Source: Platerodrilus igneus
Taxonomy: Eukaryota; Arthropoda; Insecta; Coleoptera; Lycidae
Length of the DNA: 64,000 bases
Direction: 5' to 3'
Assembly: GCA_036346225.1 (NCBI GenBank)
Contig: JARFIW010001369.1
Span: forward strand, 4,096,001 to 4,160,000
This document shows positions 1 through 12,200 of the stretch, in pieces. Position numbers and translations under genes: made by a program. Every line of letters begins with the position of its first letter. The first letter of the stretch is position 1. Under the pieces are notes generated by a model. The model searched no databases, was not told the DNA's origin, and was given only the letters and a program-made list of their open reading frames with translations.

Positions 1-3000
1 CGATGGTATATGAAACCAAGCATTCGAAATTTTCGAAGTTTGAAAATTTTACTTAAAAAATGTTTCGTTAAAAATTAATTTTTCTTTGATGTCTTTTTGC
101 ATCTATTAACTGTTTTCGATGGTAAATGAAACCAAGCATTCGAAATTTTCAAATTTGAAAATTCCACTTGAAAATTGTTTCGTCATCTTCACCCCCTTCT
201 CACCCTTGCTCGATGGTTGGAAACTTTTCTGCTATGCTTTTTTGTTGCAACTAACCGTTTTCGATTGTAAATGAAACCAAGCATTCGAAATTTTTATAAC
301 TTGGAAATTTCACTTTGAAAATTGTTTCGTCATTTTCACCCCCCTTCTATGTCGTGCTGAATGGTTGGAAACCTTTCGCCAATGCTTTTTTGTTGCAAAT
401 AACCGTTCTCGATGGTATATGAAACCATGCATTCGAAATTTTCAAAGTTTGAAAATTTTACTTAAAAAATGTTTCGTTAAAAATTTTTCTTTGATGTCTT
501 TTTGCTTGTATTAACTGTTTTCTATGGTAAATGAAACCAAGCATTCGAAATTTTCAAATTTGAAAATTCCACTTGAAAATTGTTTCGTCATCTTCACCCC
601 CTTCTCACCCTTGCTCGATGGTTGGAAACTTTTCTGCTATGCTTTTTTGTTGCAACTAACCGTTTTCGATTGTAAATGAAACCAAGCATTCGAAATTTTT
701 ATAACTTGAAATTTCACTTTGAAAATTGTTTCGTCATTTTCACCCCTTCTCAGTCGTGCTGAATGGTTGGAAACCTTTGCCGATGCTTTTTGTTGCAAAT
801 AACCGTTTTCGATGGTATATGAAACCAAGCATTCGAAATTTTCGAAGTTTGAAAATTTTACTTAAAAAATGTTTCGTTAAAAATTAATTTTTCTTTGATG
901 TCTTTTTGCTTGTATTAACTGTTTTCTATGGTAAATGAAACCAAGCATTCAAAATTTCCAAATTTGAAATTTCCACTTGAAAATTGTTTCGTCATCTTCA
1001 CCCCCTTCTCACCCTTGCTCGATGGTTGGAAACTTTTCTGCTATGCTTTTTTGTTGCAACTAACCGTTTTCGATTGTAAATGAAACCAAGCATTCGAAAT
1101 TTTTATAACTTGGAAATTTCACTTTGAAAATTGTTTCGTCATTTTCACCCCCCTTCTCAGTCGTGCTGAATGGTTGGAAACCTTTTGCCGATGCTTTTTT
1201 GTTGCAAATAACCGTTTTCGATGGTATATGAAACCAAGCATTCGAAATTTTCGAAGTTTGAAAATTTTACTTAAAAATGTTTCGTTAAAATTAATTTTTC
1301 TTTGATGTCTTTTGCTTCTATTAACTGTTTTCGATGGTAAATGAAACCAAGCATTCGAAATTTTCAAATTTGAAAATTCCACTTGAAAATTGTCTCGTCA
1401 TCTTCACCCCCTTCTTACCCTTGCTCGATGGTTGGAAACTTTTCTCCTATGCTTTTTTGTTGCAACTAACTGTTTTCGATTGTAAATGAAACCAGGCATT
1501 CGAAATTTTTATAACTTGGAAATTTCACTTTGAAAATTGTTTCGTCATTTTCACCCCCCTTCTCAGTCGTGCTGAATGGTTGGAAACCTTTCGCCAATGC
1601 TTTTTTGTTGCAAATAACCGTTTTCGATGGTATATGAAACCAAGCATTCGAAATTTTCAAAATTTGGAAATTCCACTTGAAATTTGTTTCGTCATCGTCA
1701 CCCCCTTCTCACTCTTGCTGGATGGTTGGAAATTTCTCTCCGATGCTTTTTTGTTGCAAATAACCGTTTTCGATGGTATATGAAACCAAGCTTTCGAATT
1801 TTTTAAAGTTTGGAAATTTTACATAAAAAATTGTTTCTTTAAAAAAATTTTTTTGATGTTTTTTTGCTCCTATTAACTGTTTTCGATGGTAAATGACACC
1901 AAGCATTCGAAATTTAAATTTGTAAATTCCACTTAAAAATTGTTTCGTCATCTTCACCGCCTTCTCACCCTTGCTGGATGGTTGGAAACTTTTCTCCGAT
2001 GCTTTTTTGTTGCAAATAACTGTTTTCGATAGTATATGAAACCAAGCATTCGAAATTTTCGAAGTTTGAAAATTTTACTTAAAAAATGTTTCGTTAAAAA
2101 TTAATTTTTCTTTGATGTCTTTTTGCTTCTATTAACTGTTTTCGATGGTAAATGAAACCAAGCATTCGAAATTTTCCAATTTAAAAATTTCACTTGAAAA
2201 TTGTTTCGTCATCTTCACCCCGTTCTCACTCTTGCTCGATGGTTGGAAACTTTTCTCCTATGCTTTTTTGTTGCAACATACCGTTTTCAATTGTAAATCA
2301 AACCAAGCATTCGAAATTTTCAAATTTGAAAATTCCACTTGAAAATTGTTTCGTCATCTTCACCCCCTTCTCACCCTTGCTCGATGGTTGGAAACTTTTC
2401 TGCTATGCATTTTTGTTTCAACTAACCGTTTTCGATTGTAAATGAAACCAAGCATTCGAAATTTTCATAACTTGGAAATTTCACTTTGAAAATTGTTTCG
2501 TCATTTTCACCTCCCTTCTCAGTCGTGCTGAATGGTTGGAAACCTTTTGCCGATGCTTTTTTGTTGCAAATAACCGTTTTCGATGGTATATGAAACCAAG
2601 CATTCGAAATTTTCGAAGTTTGAAAATTTTACTTAAAAAATGTTTCGTTAAAAATTAATTTTTCTTTGATGTCTTTTTGCTTCTATTAACTGTTTTCGAT
2701 GGTAAATGAAACCAAGCATTCGAAATTTTCAAATTTGAAAATTCCACTTGAAAATTGTTTCGTCATCTTCACCCCCTTCTCACCCTTGCTCGATGGTTGG
2801 AAACTTTTCTCCTATGCTTTTTTGTTGCAACTAACCGTTTTCGATTGTAAATGAAACCAAGCATTCGAAATTTTTATAACTTGGAAATTTCACTTTGAAA
2901 ATTGTTTCGTCATTTTCACCCCCCTTCTAAGTCGTGCTGAATGGTTGGAAACCTTTCGCCAATGCTTTTTTGTTGCAAATAACCGTTCTCGATGGTATAT

Positions 3001-4733
3001 GAAACCATGCATTCGAAATTTTCGAAGTTTGAAAATTTTACTTAAAAAATGTTTCGTTAAAAATTTTTCTTTGATGTCTTTTTGCTTGTATTAACTGTTT
3101 TCTATGGTAAATGAAACCAAGCATTCAAAATTTTCAAATTTGAAAATTCCACTTGAAAATTGTTTCGTCATCTTCACCCCCTTCTCACCCTTGCTCGATG
3201 GTTGGAAACTTTTCTGCTATGCTTTTTTGTTGCAACTAACCGTTTTCGATTGTAAATGAAACCAAGCATTCGAAATTTTTATAACTTGGAAATTTCACTT
3301 TGAAAATTGTTTCGTCATTTTCACCCCCCTTCTCAGTCGTGCTGAATGGTTGGAAACCTTTTGCCGATGCTTTTTTGTTGCAAATAACCGTTTTCGATGG
3401 TATATGAAACCAAGCATTCGAAATTTTCGAAGTTTGAAAATTTTACTTAAAAAATGTTTCGTTAAAAATTAATTTTTCTTTGATGTCTTTTTGCTTCTAT
3501 TAACTGTTTTCGATGGTAAATGAAACCAAGCATTCGAAATTTTCAAATTTGAAAATTCCACTTGAAAATTGTCTCGTCATCTTCACCCCCTTCTTACCCT
3601 TGCTCGATGGTTGGAAACTTTTCTCCTATGCTTTTTTGTTGCAACTAACGGTTTTCGATTGTAAATGAAACCAGGCATTCGAAATTTTTATAACTTGGAA
3701 ATTTCACTTTGAAAATTGTTTCGTCATTTTCACCCCCCTTTTCAGTCGTGCTGAATGGTTGGAAACCTTTCGCCAATGCTTTTTTGTTGCAAATAACCGT
3801 TTTCGATGGTATATGAAACCAAGCATTCGAAATTTTCGAAGTTTGAAAATTTTACTTAAAAAATGTTTCGTTAAAAATTAATTTTTCTTTGATGTCTTTT
3901 TGCTTCTATTAACTGTTTTCTATGGTAAATGAAACCAAGCATTCGAAATTTTCAAATTTGAAAATTCCACTTGAAAATTGTTTCGTCATCTTCACCCCCT
4001 TCTCACCCTTGCTCGATGGTTGGAAACTTTTCTGCTATGCTTTTTTGTTGCAACTAACCGTTTTCGATTGTAAATGAAACCAAGCATTCGAAATTTTTAT
4101 AACTTGAAAATTTCACTTTGAAAATTGTTTCGTCATTTTCACCCCCTTCTCAGTCGTGCTGAATGGTTGGAAACCTTTTGCCGATGCTTTTTTGTTGCAA
4201 ATAACCGTTTTCGATGGTATATGAAACCAAGCATTCGAAATTTTCGAAGTTTGAAAATTTTACTTAAAAAATGTTTCGTTAAAAATTAATTTTTCTTTGA
4301 TGTCTTTTTGCTTCTATTAACTGTTTTCGATGGTAAATGAAACCAAGCATTCGAAATTTTCAAATTTGAAAATTCCACTTGAAAATTGTTTCGTCATCTT
4401 CACCCCCTTCTTACCCTTGCTCGTTGGTTGGAAACTTTTCTCCTATGCTTATTTGTTGCAACTAACTGTTTTCGATTGTAAATGAAACCAAGCATTCGAA
4501 ATTTTTATAACTTGGAAATTTCACTTTGAAAATTGTTTCGTCATTTTCACCCCCTTCTTACCCTTGCTCGATGGTTGGAAACTTTTCTCCTATGCTTTTT
4601 TGTTGCAACTAACTGTTTTCGATTGTAAATGAAACCAAGCATTCGAAATTTTCGAAGTTTGAACATTTTACTTAAAAAAATGTTTCGTTAAAAATTTTTC
4701 TTCGATGTCTTTTTGCTTCTATTAACCGTTTTC
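1..4733. repeat. Satellite array, higher-order repeat core (about 409 bp trimer)
   Basis: Tandem satellite cut by the left window edge. Three related monomers alternate. C is about 117 bp, has the 'cttaaaaaatgtttcgttaa' block and lacks the CCCC-rich part. A is about 144 bp, with 'cacccttgctcgatggttgg'. B is about 148 bp, with 'cagtcgtgctgaatggttgg'. Each opens with a CGATGGTAAATGAAACC-like block. C-A-B units begin near 1, 410, 810, 1219, 2027, 2581, 2990, 3395, 3804 and 4212, so the period is 400-409 bp; 2027-2581 carries an extra A monomer and 1625-2027 is rearranged. Short open frames here repeat with the array and are not genes. Confidence 0.95.
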
Positions 4734-5370
4734 GATGGTAAATGAAACCAAGCATTCGAAATTTTTAAAGTATGGGAATTTCACTTTAAAAATTATTAAC
4801 TATATTCACCCCTTTCTCATCCCTTGTTAGGGGGTCGGAAATTTTGTTATGGCGTGTTTTTGTTGCTATTAACCGTTTCCGATGCTAAATAAACCAAATA
4901 TTCGAGATTTTGGGTGTTTGGAAATTCCACTTTGAAAAGTGTTTCGCCATCTTTTACCGCCCTTCTTCCTTTGCTGGGGGTTTGGAGTTTCTTTCTGACG
5001 TATTTTTGTTGTTACTCACCGATTCCGATGGCAAATGAAACCGAACATTTGAATTTTACTTCAAAAATCTTACGTCATTTATTTCCCCCTTCTTTTCTTG
5101 CTGGAGAGCTGGGAGAATTGTCTGATATTTTGTTGTTGCTATTAACCGTTTCCTCAAACACTTGAAATTTTTTAAATTTGGAAATTTCAGATTGCAAATT
5201 GTTTCGCCGTTTCTTTATTGCTATTAACTGCTTCCGATGGTAAATGAAACCAAACGCTCAAAATTTTCGAAGTTCGGAAATTTCAATTAAAAAATTGTTT
5301 TGCCATCTTCAGTCCCTTTCCCCTTTGGATGGAGCGTTAGGAATTTTTTCTTATTGCCTGTGCATTATAT
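4734..5370. repeat. Degenerate edge of the satellite array
   Basis: About five diverged or truncated monomers, with boundaries near 4884, 5041, 5160 and 5252. They are recognisable by the reduced core 'aatgaaacc...cattcgaaattt' and 'ttgctattaaccgtttccgatg'. Identity to the core monomers falls progressively and the three-monomer order is lost. This is what is expected at an array border that unequal exchange no longer homogenises. Confidence 0.85.
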
Positions 5371-6189
5371 ACAGTTACAGTTAAATTTAATTATGAAAGA
5401 ATGTATAATAAATAATTTTACTTGTGCATCATTTAACTATATCGTGGTAATTTTTTTAAATATGAAGATGAAGTGAGTACAACTTCAGCCACCTAAGAAA
5501 GGTATATGACCAACTTGTTAGTAGCGTTTGACGTATTTTTACATTTTATGGAAATCACATCTTTTTACATATTTTAAGTAAAGTGTGCATACGTTTCTCT
5601 TGATTGCCATTACAGCTTTATAATCTTTAAATTCTTCGGAAATGTTTCTTAAAGCATATTAATCTATATTGTCTGTTCATCTCCGCCTTGGTAACATAAT
5701 TTTTATGTCCAGAAAATTGTTATACTTTGCTCAGTGTACCTGTGTAAACAACCGTTAAATATAAACGTATTTATTCCCTACACCAATAGCAGTTAGCAAC
5801 ATAGGTTAAGGATTATCAATCCAAACCTCTAGGAAATCTACAATACTTTAATCATAAGTACCGGACGCCTAACGATCATATCCGATAGAAAAAACGAGGA
5901 CGAGTCTCTAGAGTCGTTGTTTATGTTCATTTATGTTACTTAACCTAAATTCTTTGCCGCTATGTACCGGTTTCTGACCAAGTATGCGCCTTTCACGCTA
6001 TTTTAACAGGTTGTAAATATCGTAACTGTAATGATTTGAACTAACCTTGCACCTTACTCCTCAGTAGTTGTATGGCATATATTACACTCCATGCATAATT
6101 GAACTTTGACACAAGATTATTCAATCCGTAATTACTGAATTCCCAGTTGATTTTTAACTTAGAGATAGACAGGCATTGAATGACCAAAA
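5371..6189. other. Intergenic DNA upstream of the HACD gene
   Basis: AT-rich single-copy-looking DNA between the satellite and the HACD start codon. It must contain the HACD promoter, 5' UTR and possibly a noncoding first exon, but I see no convincing TATA box or other defined element. Confidence 0.5.
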
Positions 6190-6272
6190 ATGGAAAAGAA
6201 GTCTGTTAAAAAGCCACCATCAACGCTTGTTAAAGGATATTTATTTGCCTATAATTCTATTGAAACTATTGG
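6190..6272 (+). CDS. HACD: HACD exon 1
   Basis: Begins at ATG 6190 and encodes MEKKSVKKPP followed by TLVKGYLFAYNSIETIG. It ends after two bases of the Gly codon at a GTAAGT donor (6273). The lysine-rich start is a plausible cytosolic N terminus. Intron 1 is only 53 nt (6273-6325). Confidence 0.9.
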
Positions 6273-9200
6273 GTAAGTTTGATTTCTATTTGCATACATT
6301 ATGAAAAGCATGTTACATTTTTTAGATGGTCTGTTCTGTTATGGCAACTCATAGCTTACTACTTATATTCGCAAAATGAAAACGTATCATTATATGACAG
6401 TATTAAATGGTCAATGATAGTTTTTCAAAATGCAGCTGTCTTGGAAATTTTACATGCAGTAACAGGGGTGGTTCCATCGAATCCAGTCATAACAACGCAG
6501 CAAGTTTTTTCTAGAGTAATGGTCGTGTGTGGGGTTGTCATACCTACAGTAGCAGCTAAAAATACAATTGGTCTTCCATTGGCATTATTTGCCTGGTGTG
6601 TTACAGAAATAATTCGTTACGGTTATTATGCATTAAATCTTGTAAACGCAGTTCCTCATATTTTAGTTTGGTTAAGGTAAGTTCATTTTTAGGTGTATAC
6701 GTATAGGCAATAGTAGTTTTAAAACTGTACTTCTTCTATATTTTTACTTTTGAAATTCTATTTAATATAAATTGAATATAATCTTATTTACTCTCTGGGA
6801 TTTATGCACTTGAAATATACATATATACATATATATGGGTTGATCATAAAAATGCTACGTACTCACCTATTAAATCGTTTTACTAACTTAGGAAGTTGTG
6901 CCTCTCTTTACGTCACTATACTCTAGCTGTAAATAAAAAAAAACTCCGCCAATTTTCACCTAAATAAAATTTTGAGTTCACGCTATGATTATGGAATGTC
7001 AAGGTTGAGTATCTTCTGAAGATGCTTTCCAAATTTAGATTCCTCGGCTAGCTCTGCTCACTGTGTCCTTCGAAATACTCACCAAAGCTACTCATTCTTT
7101 CAATAACCTTAGTAGTTAATAATAAAAAAAAATATTTTGACAAAAACATACAACCCTTTTATTCAGCTAACATAAAAGATAAATTCTCACAATTCCAATA
7201 TTTACAGTTAATATTTAAGTTAAAACATTTCGTACAATAACCAAATCACACCTCTTCATCCAGTTAATGTGTCACCAGCACCCTCGTTCAAAATATAAAT
7301 ACGTTTTCTACTTACGTAGCATCCAGCTTTAATTATAATAATTATTTAATTCAATTCAGCCCGTTACTCTGCACCCGCTTGTGCATTACAAACACTTGTA
7401 ATAGTTTTCGGTGGACTGCACTGTTACGCGGTATGAAAGCTAGGATGTTTTTCTGGATAATTGAAAATGTAAACAAAAAGACAGAAAAAATAAGAGAGCA
7501 CTAGTGCTTATATATTCCAAGCCCCACTCACAGTGCCCATATTTTCGCTATTCATTCTTTGAACTGTTGCCAACTGCCACAATTCCACACATTTTATCCA
7601 CACAAACATGCAACGAACTTTTAAAACCTGGAATTCGTCCACTCCAGCCTTGTTTTACCCCGAAAAGCTTTGTAAAACTTCCAACGGTTTAATATTCTTT
7701 GAATTCGTAGTCTGCTATCACCCCCAAACAAATCTAATCCCGCCTCTTATGTGCACGTCGATACTGTTCTTGCAGTCATGCTTTCATAATCAACCTTTTC
7801 TGTTTTTGTCTTAATTTTCTACTTAAATTATCAACGTTATTTCTACTCTTTTGATATCTTTGTCTGTCACATATTTGCCGTCTTCCTTATTGCCCCACTA
7901 TTGCCATGTTTTTAAAATGTACTCGTTCAACACGCACTTGAAAGATGTTTGTCATTTAAGCCACCTGTTATGTTTCATCTTACTCTGTTACGTCCTAAAG
8001 ATTTTGTCGCCTAATTCTATCAATCGGTTTTTGAAATAGTCGTCTGTTATTATTAACCTTGTGTCTTGTCCGTTACCACAATACTCCAAATTGTTGTCTT
8101 GACGTTTTCTAACTTTAACAAGAATTATTTATCTACCCCATGCTTTTATTTCTTGAAAACCCTGATTGTTTTAACTTGTGTGCAATCTTCAATCTTGTAG
8201 CTTTCTACGAGTGCTTTAATTTATAATATTAAATAAATGTACGTTATTTAAATTGACGAATACAAATTAAACTTACATTATAACGTGTAATTTTATCCCA
8301 ATCTAACTATACTGAAGCGCTAATAAATAACTTATTGATTTTTACATACAGGGTCACTAAATAAATAAATGCTTGTCCTATTTACACATGTTTACGCTTA
8401 TCCATACACAGTAATATATATATTGCAGTGGATCTCTAGAACAATCGAAATCTCTCTAAAAATCAATCAAGCCCCACGCTTGGGCCAACATAAAATTGCA
8501 GTGAATTCCTCTAAAAATCGGGATCGCCTTCGAGTCCCAGCATTATTGGGCCGTCATAAAAATTTTCTGAAAATTTAATAAAAAAAACATACCTCTGGAA
8601 TGCCTCCTTATTTCTGCACACCCTGGCTAGCTCTAAAATATGCTTCTTCTTGGATACCTACCATCCTAAGTTCATTCTTTTCTCACAAATACAGTCAAAT
8701 GAAATTACCACTCAAATAATGCAACAAGACATACAACCTTTTTATTTACACATATTAACAAGTTTCCATTAGTAAGAAAATATTTACACATTTGTATATA
8801 CAGTTTTATAAAATGTTACCATCTCAATCCTTAAATATTTTCAAATTTCATGATTTTTATATATTTCAACAATTTTATTTTAGACGAGTTGATGGGCCCG
8901 TTGTGCAACCCTACATTGATTTTTATTCTGGTCTTATGGTGAGCTCACTATAACCCAGTTAGTCTAAATGTTTTAAACATCGCATTTTTGTTTAAAATAA
9001 AGCTAAAGATCCGTTTATCCTTACGACAAAATTTTTATGTCATTAATAAACATTTTTAAATAATCAATATCAATTGTCCTTTAAATATACCCTTTCAAAT
9101 GAGTTTTTATGGTAATAAAATACACCCCCAATAAGTCAAAACACTCAAGCACAAAATACCAGCACAAAAGTTCAAGCAAAAGCAAGGAATTAATTTTTTT

Positions 9201-12200
9201 ACCTGGAGTAAGCTTCTTCCATCGTTACCTCTAAAGATGTGTTCCAAAACCCTCGTTGTTGTGTCCATACACTTCGTTATTATACTGGGATCCAACTCAT
9301 TTCCACTCGCTATCCAAATCTCTGCAACCACCTTTAGTATTTCTACCCGGAATATTGTCTTGACCAAGCTTAACCTTCCGTAATCACTACACTACACGCA
9401 TACTTGCTTCAAACTTCTCGACTTGCTTACCCAATTACCATCCTATCATTAGATCGTAGCGCGTAGTAACAGCACTTCTATAAGCCAGCACCCACTTGTG
9501 CAAATCACACTTTTAATACATTATCGATGTACGTTACTAACCGCGTTTTACACACTTTTAAATTTAGGATGTTGTATTATAAGTCAACGAATAAGCGTGA
9601 ATCAGTACAAAGTAAGAGCTCGTAATAGCAAGTAAGCAAGAGAGCTTTAATTTTGAACATTACTCACGGACCCAATTTCCATCGAAATGCTTATTTTTTA
9701 AAACAGATTCAACAAATTTTGTACGTAACGAACTTCTACGCTCTAAAATTCCCAGTCTATCGTGTTTTTACATTGAAATCTGTTCAACAACATCTAACCG
9801 ATGCGAGCTTCTCAAAACTTCTAGCCTTCGACCAATTATATTGCTTTCCCCCATTTTTAACGTCCAACCCTTAGCTTCCTTTCCTCGTTTTACCCATATT
9901 TACTGTCTCTTTTAGAATCCCACTCAAGCTACAGAAAATCGATATTGTGGTTGGCCTCCAAATGTACTGCGTACTTTTGATGAGTATTTTAACCAACGTT
10001 TTATTATACGTGTTCTCTGTCTGTTTTACATTATGGATATTTCATTTCACTTTGTCCTCAAAGCATTTGTTGTTTTAGTAGCTTGTCGCATCGACCGTTA
10101 CATTCAATTCTAGAGAATTTTGTGTCAACGTTCATTTAAGTTCTTTGAACTTGACATTTTACCTATCAGGTGTTTCTTTGAAGCAAACTGTCGGTTTGGA
10201 ATTATAATTCCTAGTTTCAGAGTTTCTTAGGATTTGTATAACGAACGTGTAACATTTTATTTTTCAAGTCGTAATTTAATTGCATTGAATTACACGCTAA
10301 GCACGCTAAGCGTATATTGTTCCTTAAGGATCTAGTTATATTAAGATATCTGTGTCGCATAAAGCTATTTCCAAGTACATATCTATTTGATTGTTTCGTA
10401 TTCCCCCCTCTGATGCGACCGTTCGGCTCTGGTTTCGATAGAGAGTCGGCCACGGGTTACGGCTTTGTTAAGATGTATTTCTGGCTAGAGGCGGGCAACC
10501 TTCGAATCAATTATCAATTGTGGAGATATCTTCTAATAACGCGCGACAAAGTAGAATGTGACAGCAACCTTTAGAATGCGAAAGCAACCTTTATAACACG
10601 ACAACGATAAAATATAATGCAACAAATATAATTCGACAAGAACAGCCAATTTAAACTTTGCCTAATAAGAAATTTGTCTGGTAAGGAATTATAGAAGTTA
10701 ATTTGGATGGAGTCGTTTCAAATTAAAAACGCTGTTAACTTTGCTTGAAGAACGGATTTCCCGTCTCAGTTTGTTGTGATGCGGCTAATGCAGTTTTTGG
10801 TTCGTAATTAGCAATAAGATCTTTTTTTTTGCATGTGTTTCAAAGTTTAGAACATGTTAACTTGCTTTTATGTTTAGTACACGTAATTTGTATAAACTTC
10901 AACTAATTGTTGAGCTGGTTTTACAAGCTGTAAAACGAAATTTTGTTGAATTAGCTTTCTAAAAAAACATGCTTTGTTCCATATGAACCGTCGATAAATT
11001 CAACATGTGTTTTTGACGTCATATTTTTTTATTTTGTACAGTTCACAGATGTTGTCTTGAAAGCAAATGCTTTGAGCAGCAGTAATACAATTTAAACAAA
11101 CATGCCTATTTTTGTGACCAGCTTTATCTATACATAGATTATTAAACGTAAATTTGAAAGCTCAAATTCTCATTATGTTAGGTTCAAGTAATTTGTTATC
11201 TACCTGAAAAGATCTGCCCAGGTTAGAATTTAATTCACTGTGTTATGCTTACCAATCATTATTACTTTAATTTGTATAACAAGTTCATGATTAAAGTAAA
11301 GTTGCTTGATTAATGAAAGAAAAAAAGGAATGTTAAAACTTTAATTTTGATGTAGTTGATTATGAACATTTTTGTTACAAGTCCTAATATTTTAAAAGAG
11401 TTTTTTAGTAAACATTTAGTCCAAAATCTAAGACTTTTATTTTGGTCAAGTACGATCAAATCTAATTACATAAAGCTAAAATTAATCTGAGTAATAATTT
11501 GGTGCCAATATTATATTGGAAATACTTTTTTATTATTTCTTTATATATGTTTATAGGACTCAAGTGGTGTTCTATTTTTTTTATTTATTTAACCATTGTA
11601 ATTTCTTACAGGAGCTGCGTCTTATTTTGTTAAGACAGGTTTTTGTTAACGAAGGCGACCATTTGTTCTTTGGGTTTCCACATCCGCCCTTAGAACTGTG
11701 CTTTGCAATTATCGTCATTATCTCAGGACATGGTGGCGCCTATTTGATTTAGCTTAACTTTGGTGTTTGCAAACAGAATTTGACTTACCCCTCCACTTCT
11801 CATTGCTCTACCCAGGAATAGACCCCTAGCTTTGTCGGAAGACTTTGTTCTCTAGCGCCTTAGTATAACAAAAAGACGTTTTAGTCTTTTGTAAAACAGA
11901 AGTCGTTTTAGTGGCACCCATCCAACGTAAGGCCTAGCAAAAAATAGTTACTCTGGTGTCACAACGTGAGCCAGCCAACTTTTAAATTCGTATCAAACGT
12001 TTAGTTTAGTTAAATGGAAATATGCATTTAAATTATCGATTTTCTATACCCAAAAGCTCAGTTTCAATTAAGGAGATGAAATAATAACTTAGACTTTTTA
12101 TGCAAAGCCCAAATGATCATTTCAAATCGAGCTAGTAATTGAAAGATGGAAAATATAAGGTGTTGGACAGGACTTGAACCTGTATTCTGGTTTTGCCGGA

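Noticed and set aside
637..2445. Many 60-87-codon open frames on both strands
   Set aside because: They recur with the satellite period and consist of translated repeat; no domain and no independent conservation.
11613..11752. Acceptor-like TTTCTTACAG followed by an open frame ELRLILLRQVFVNEGDH...
   Set aside because: No donor, no partner exon and no recognisable family; kept only as intron DNA.
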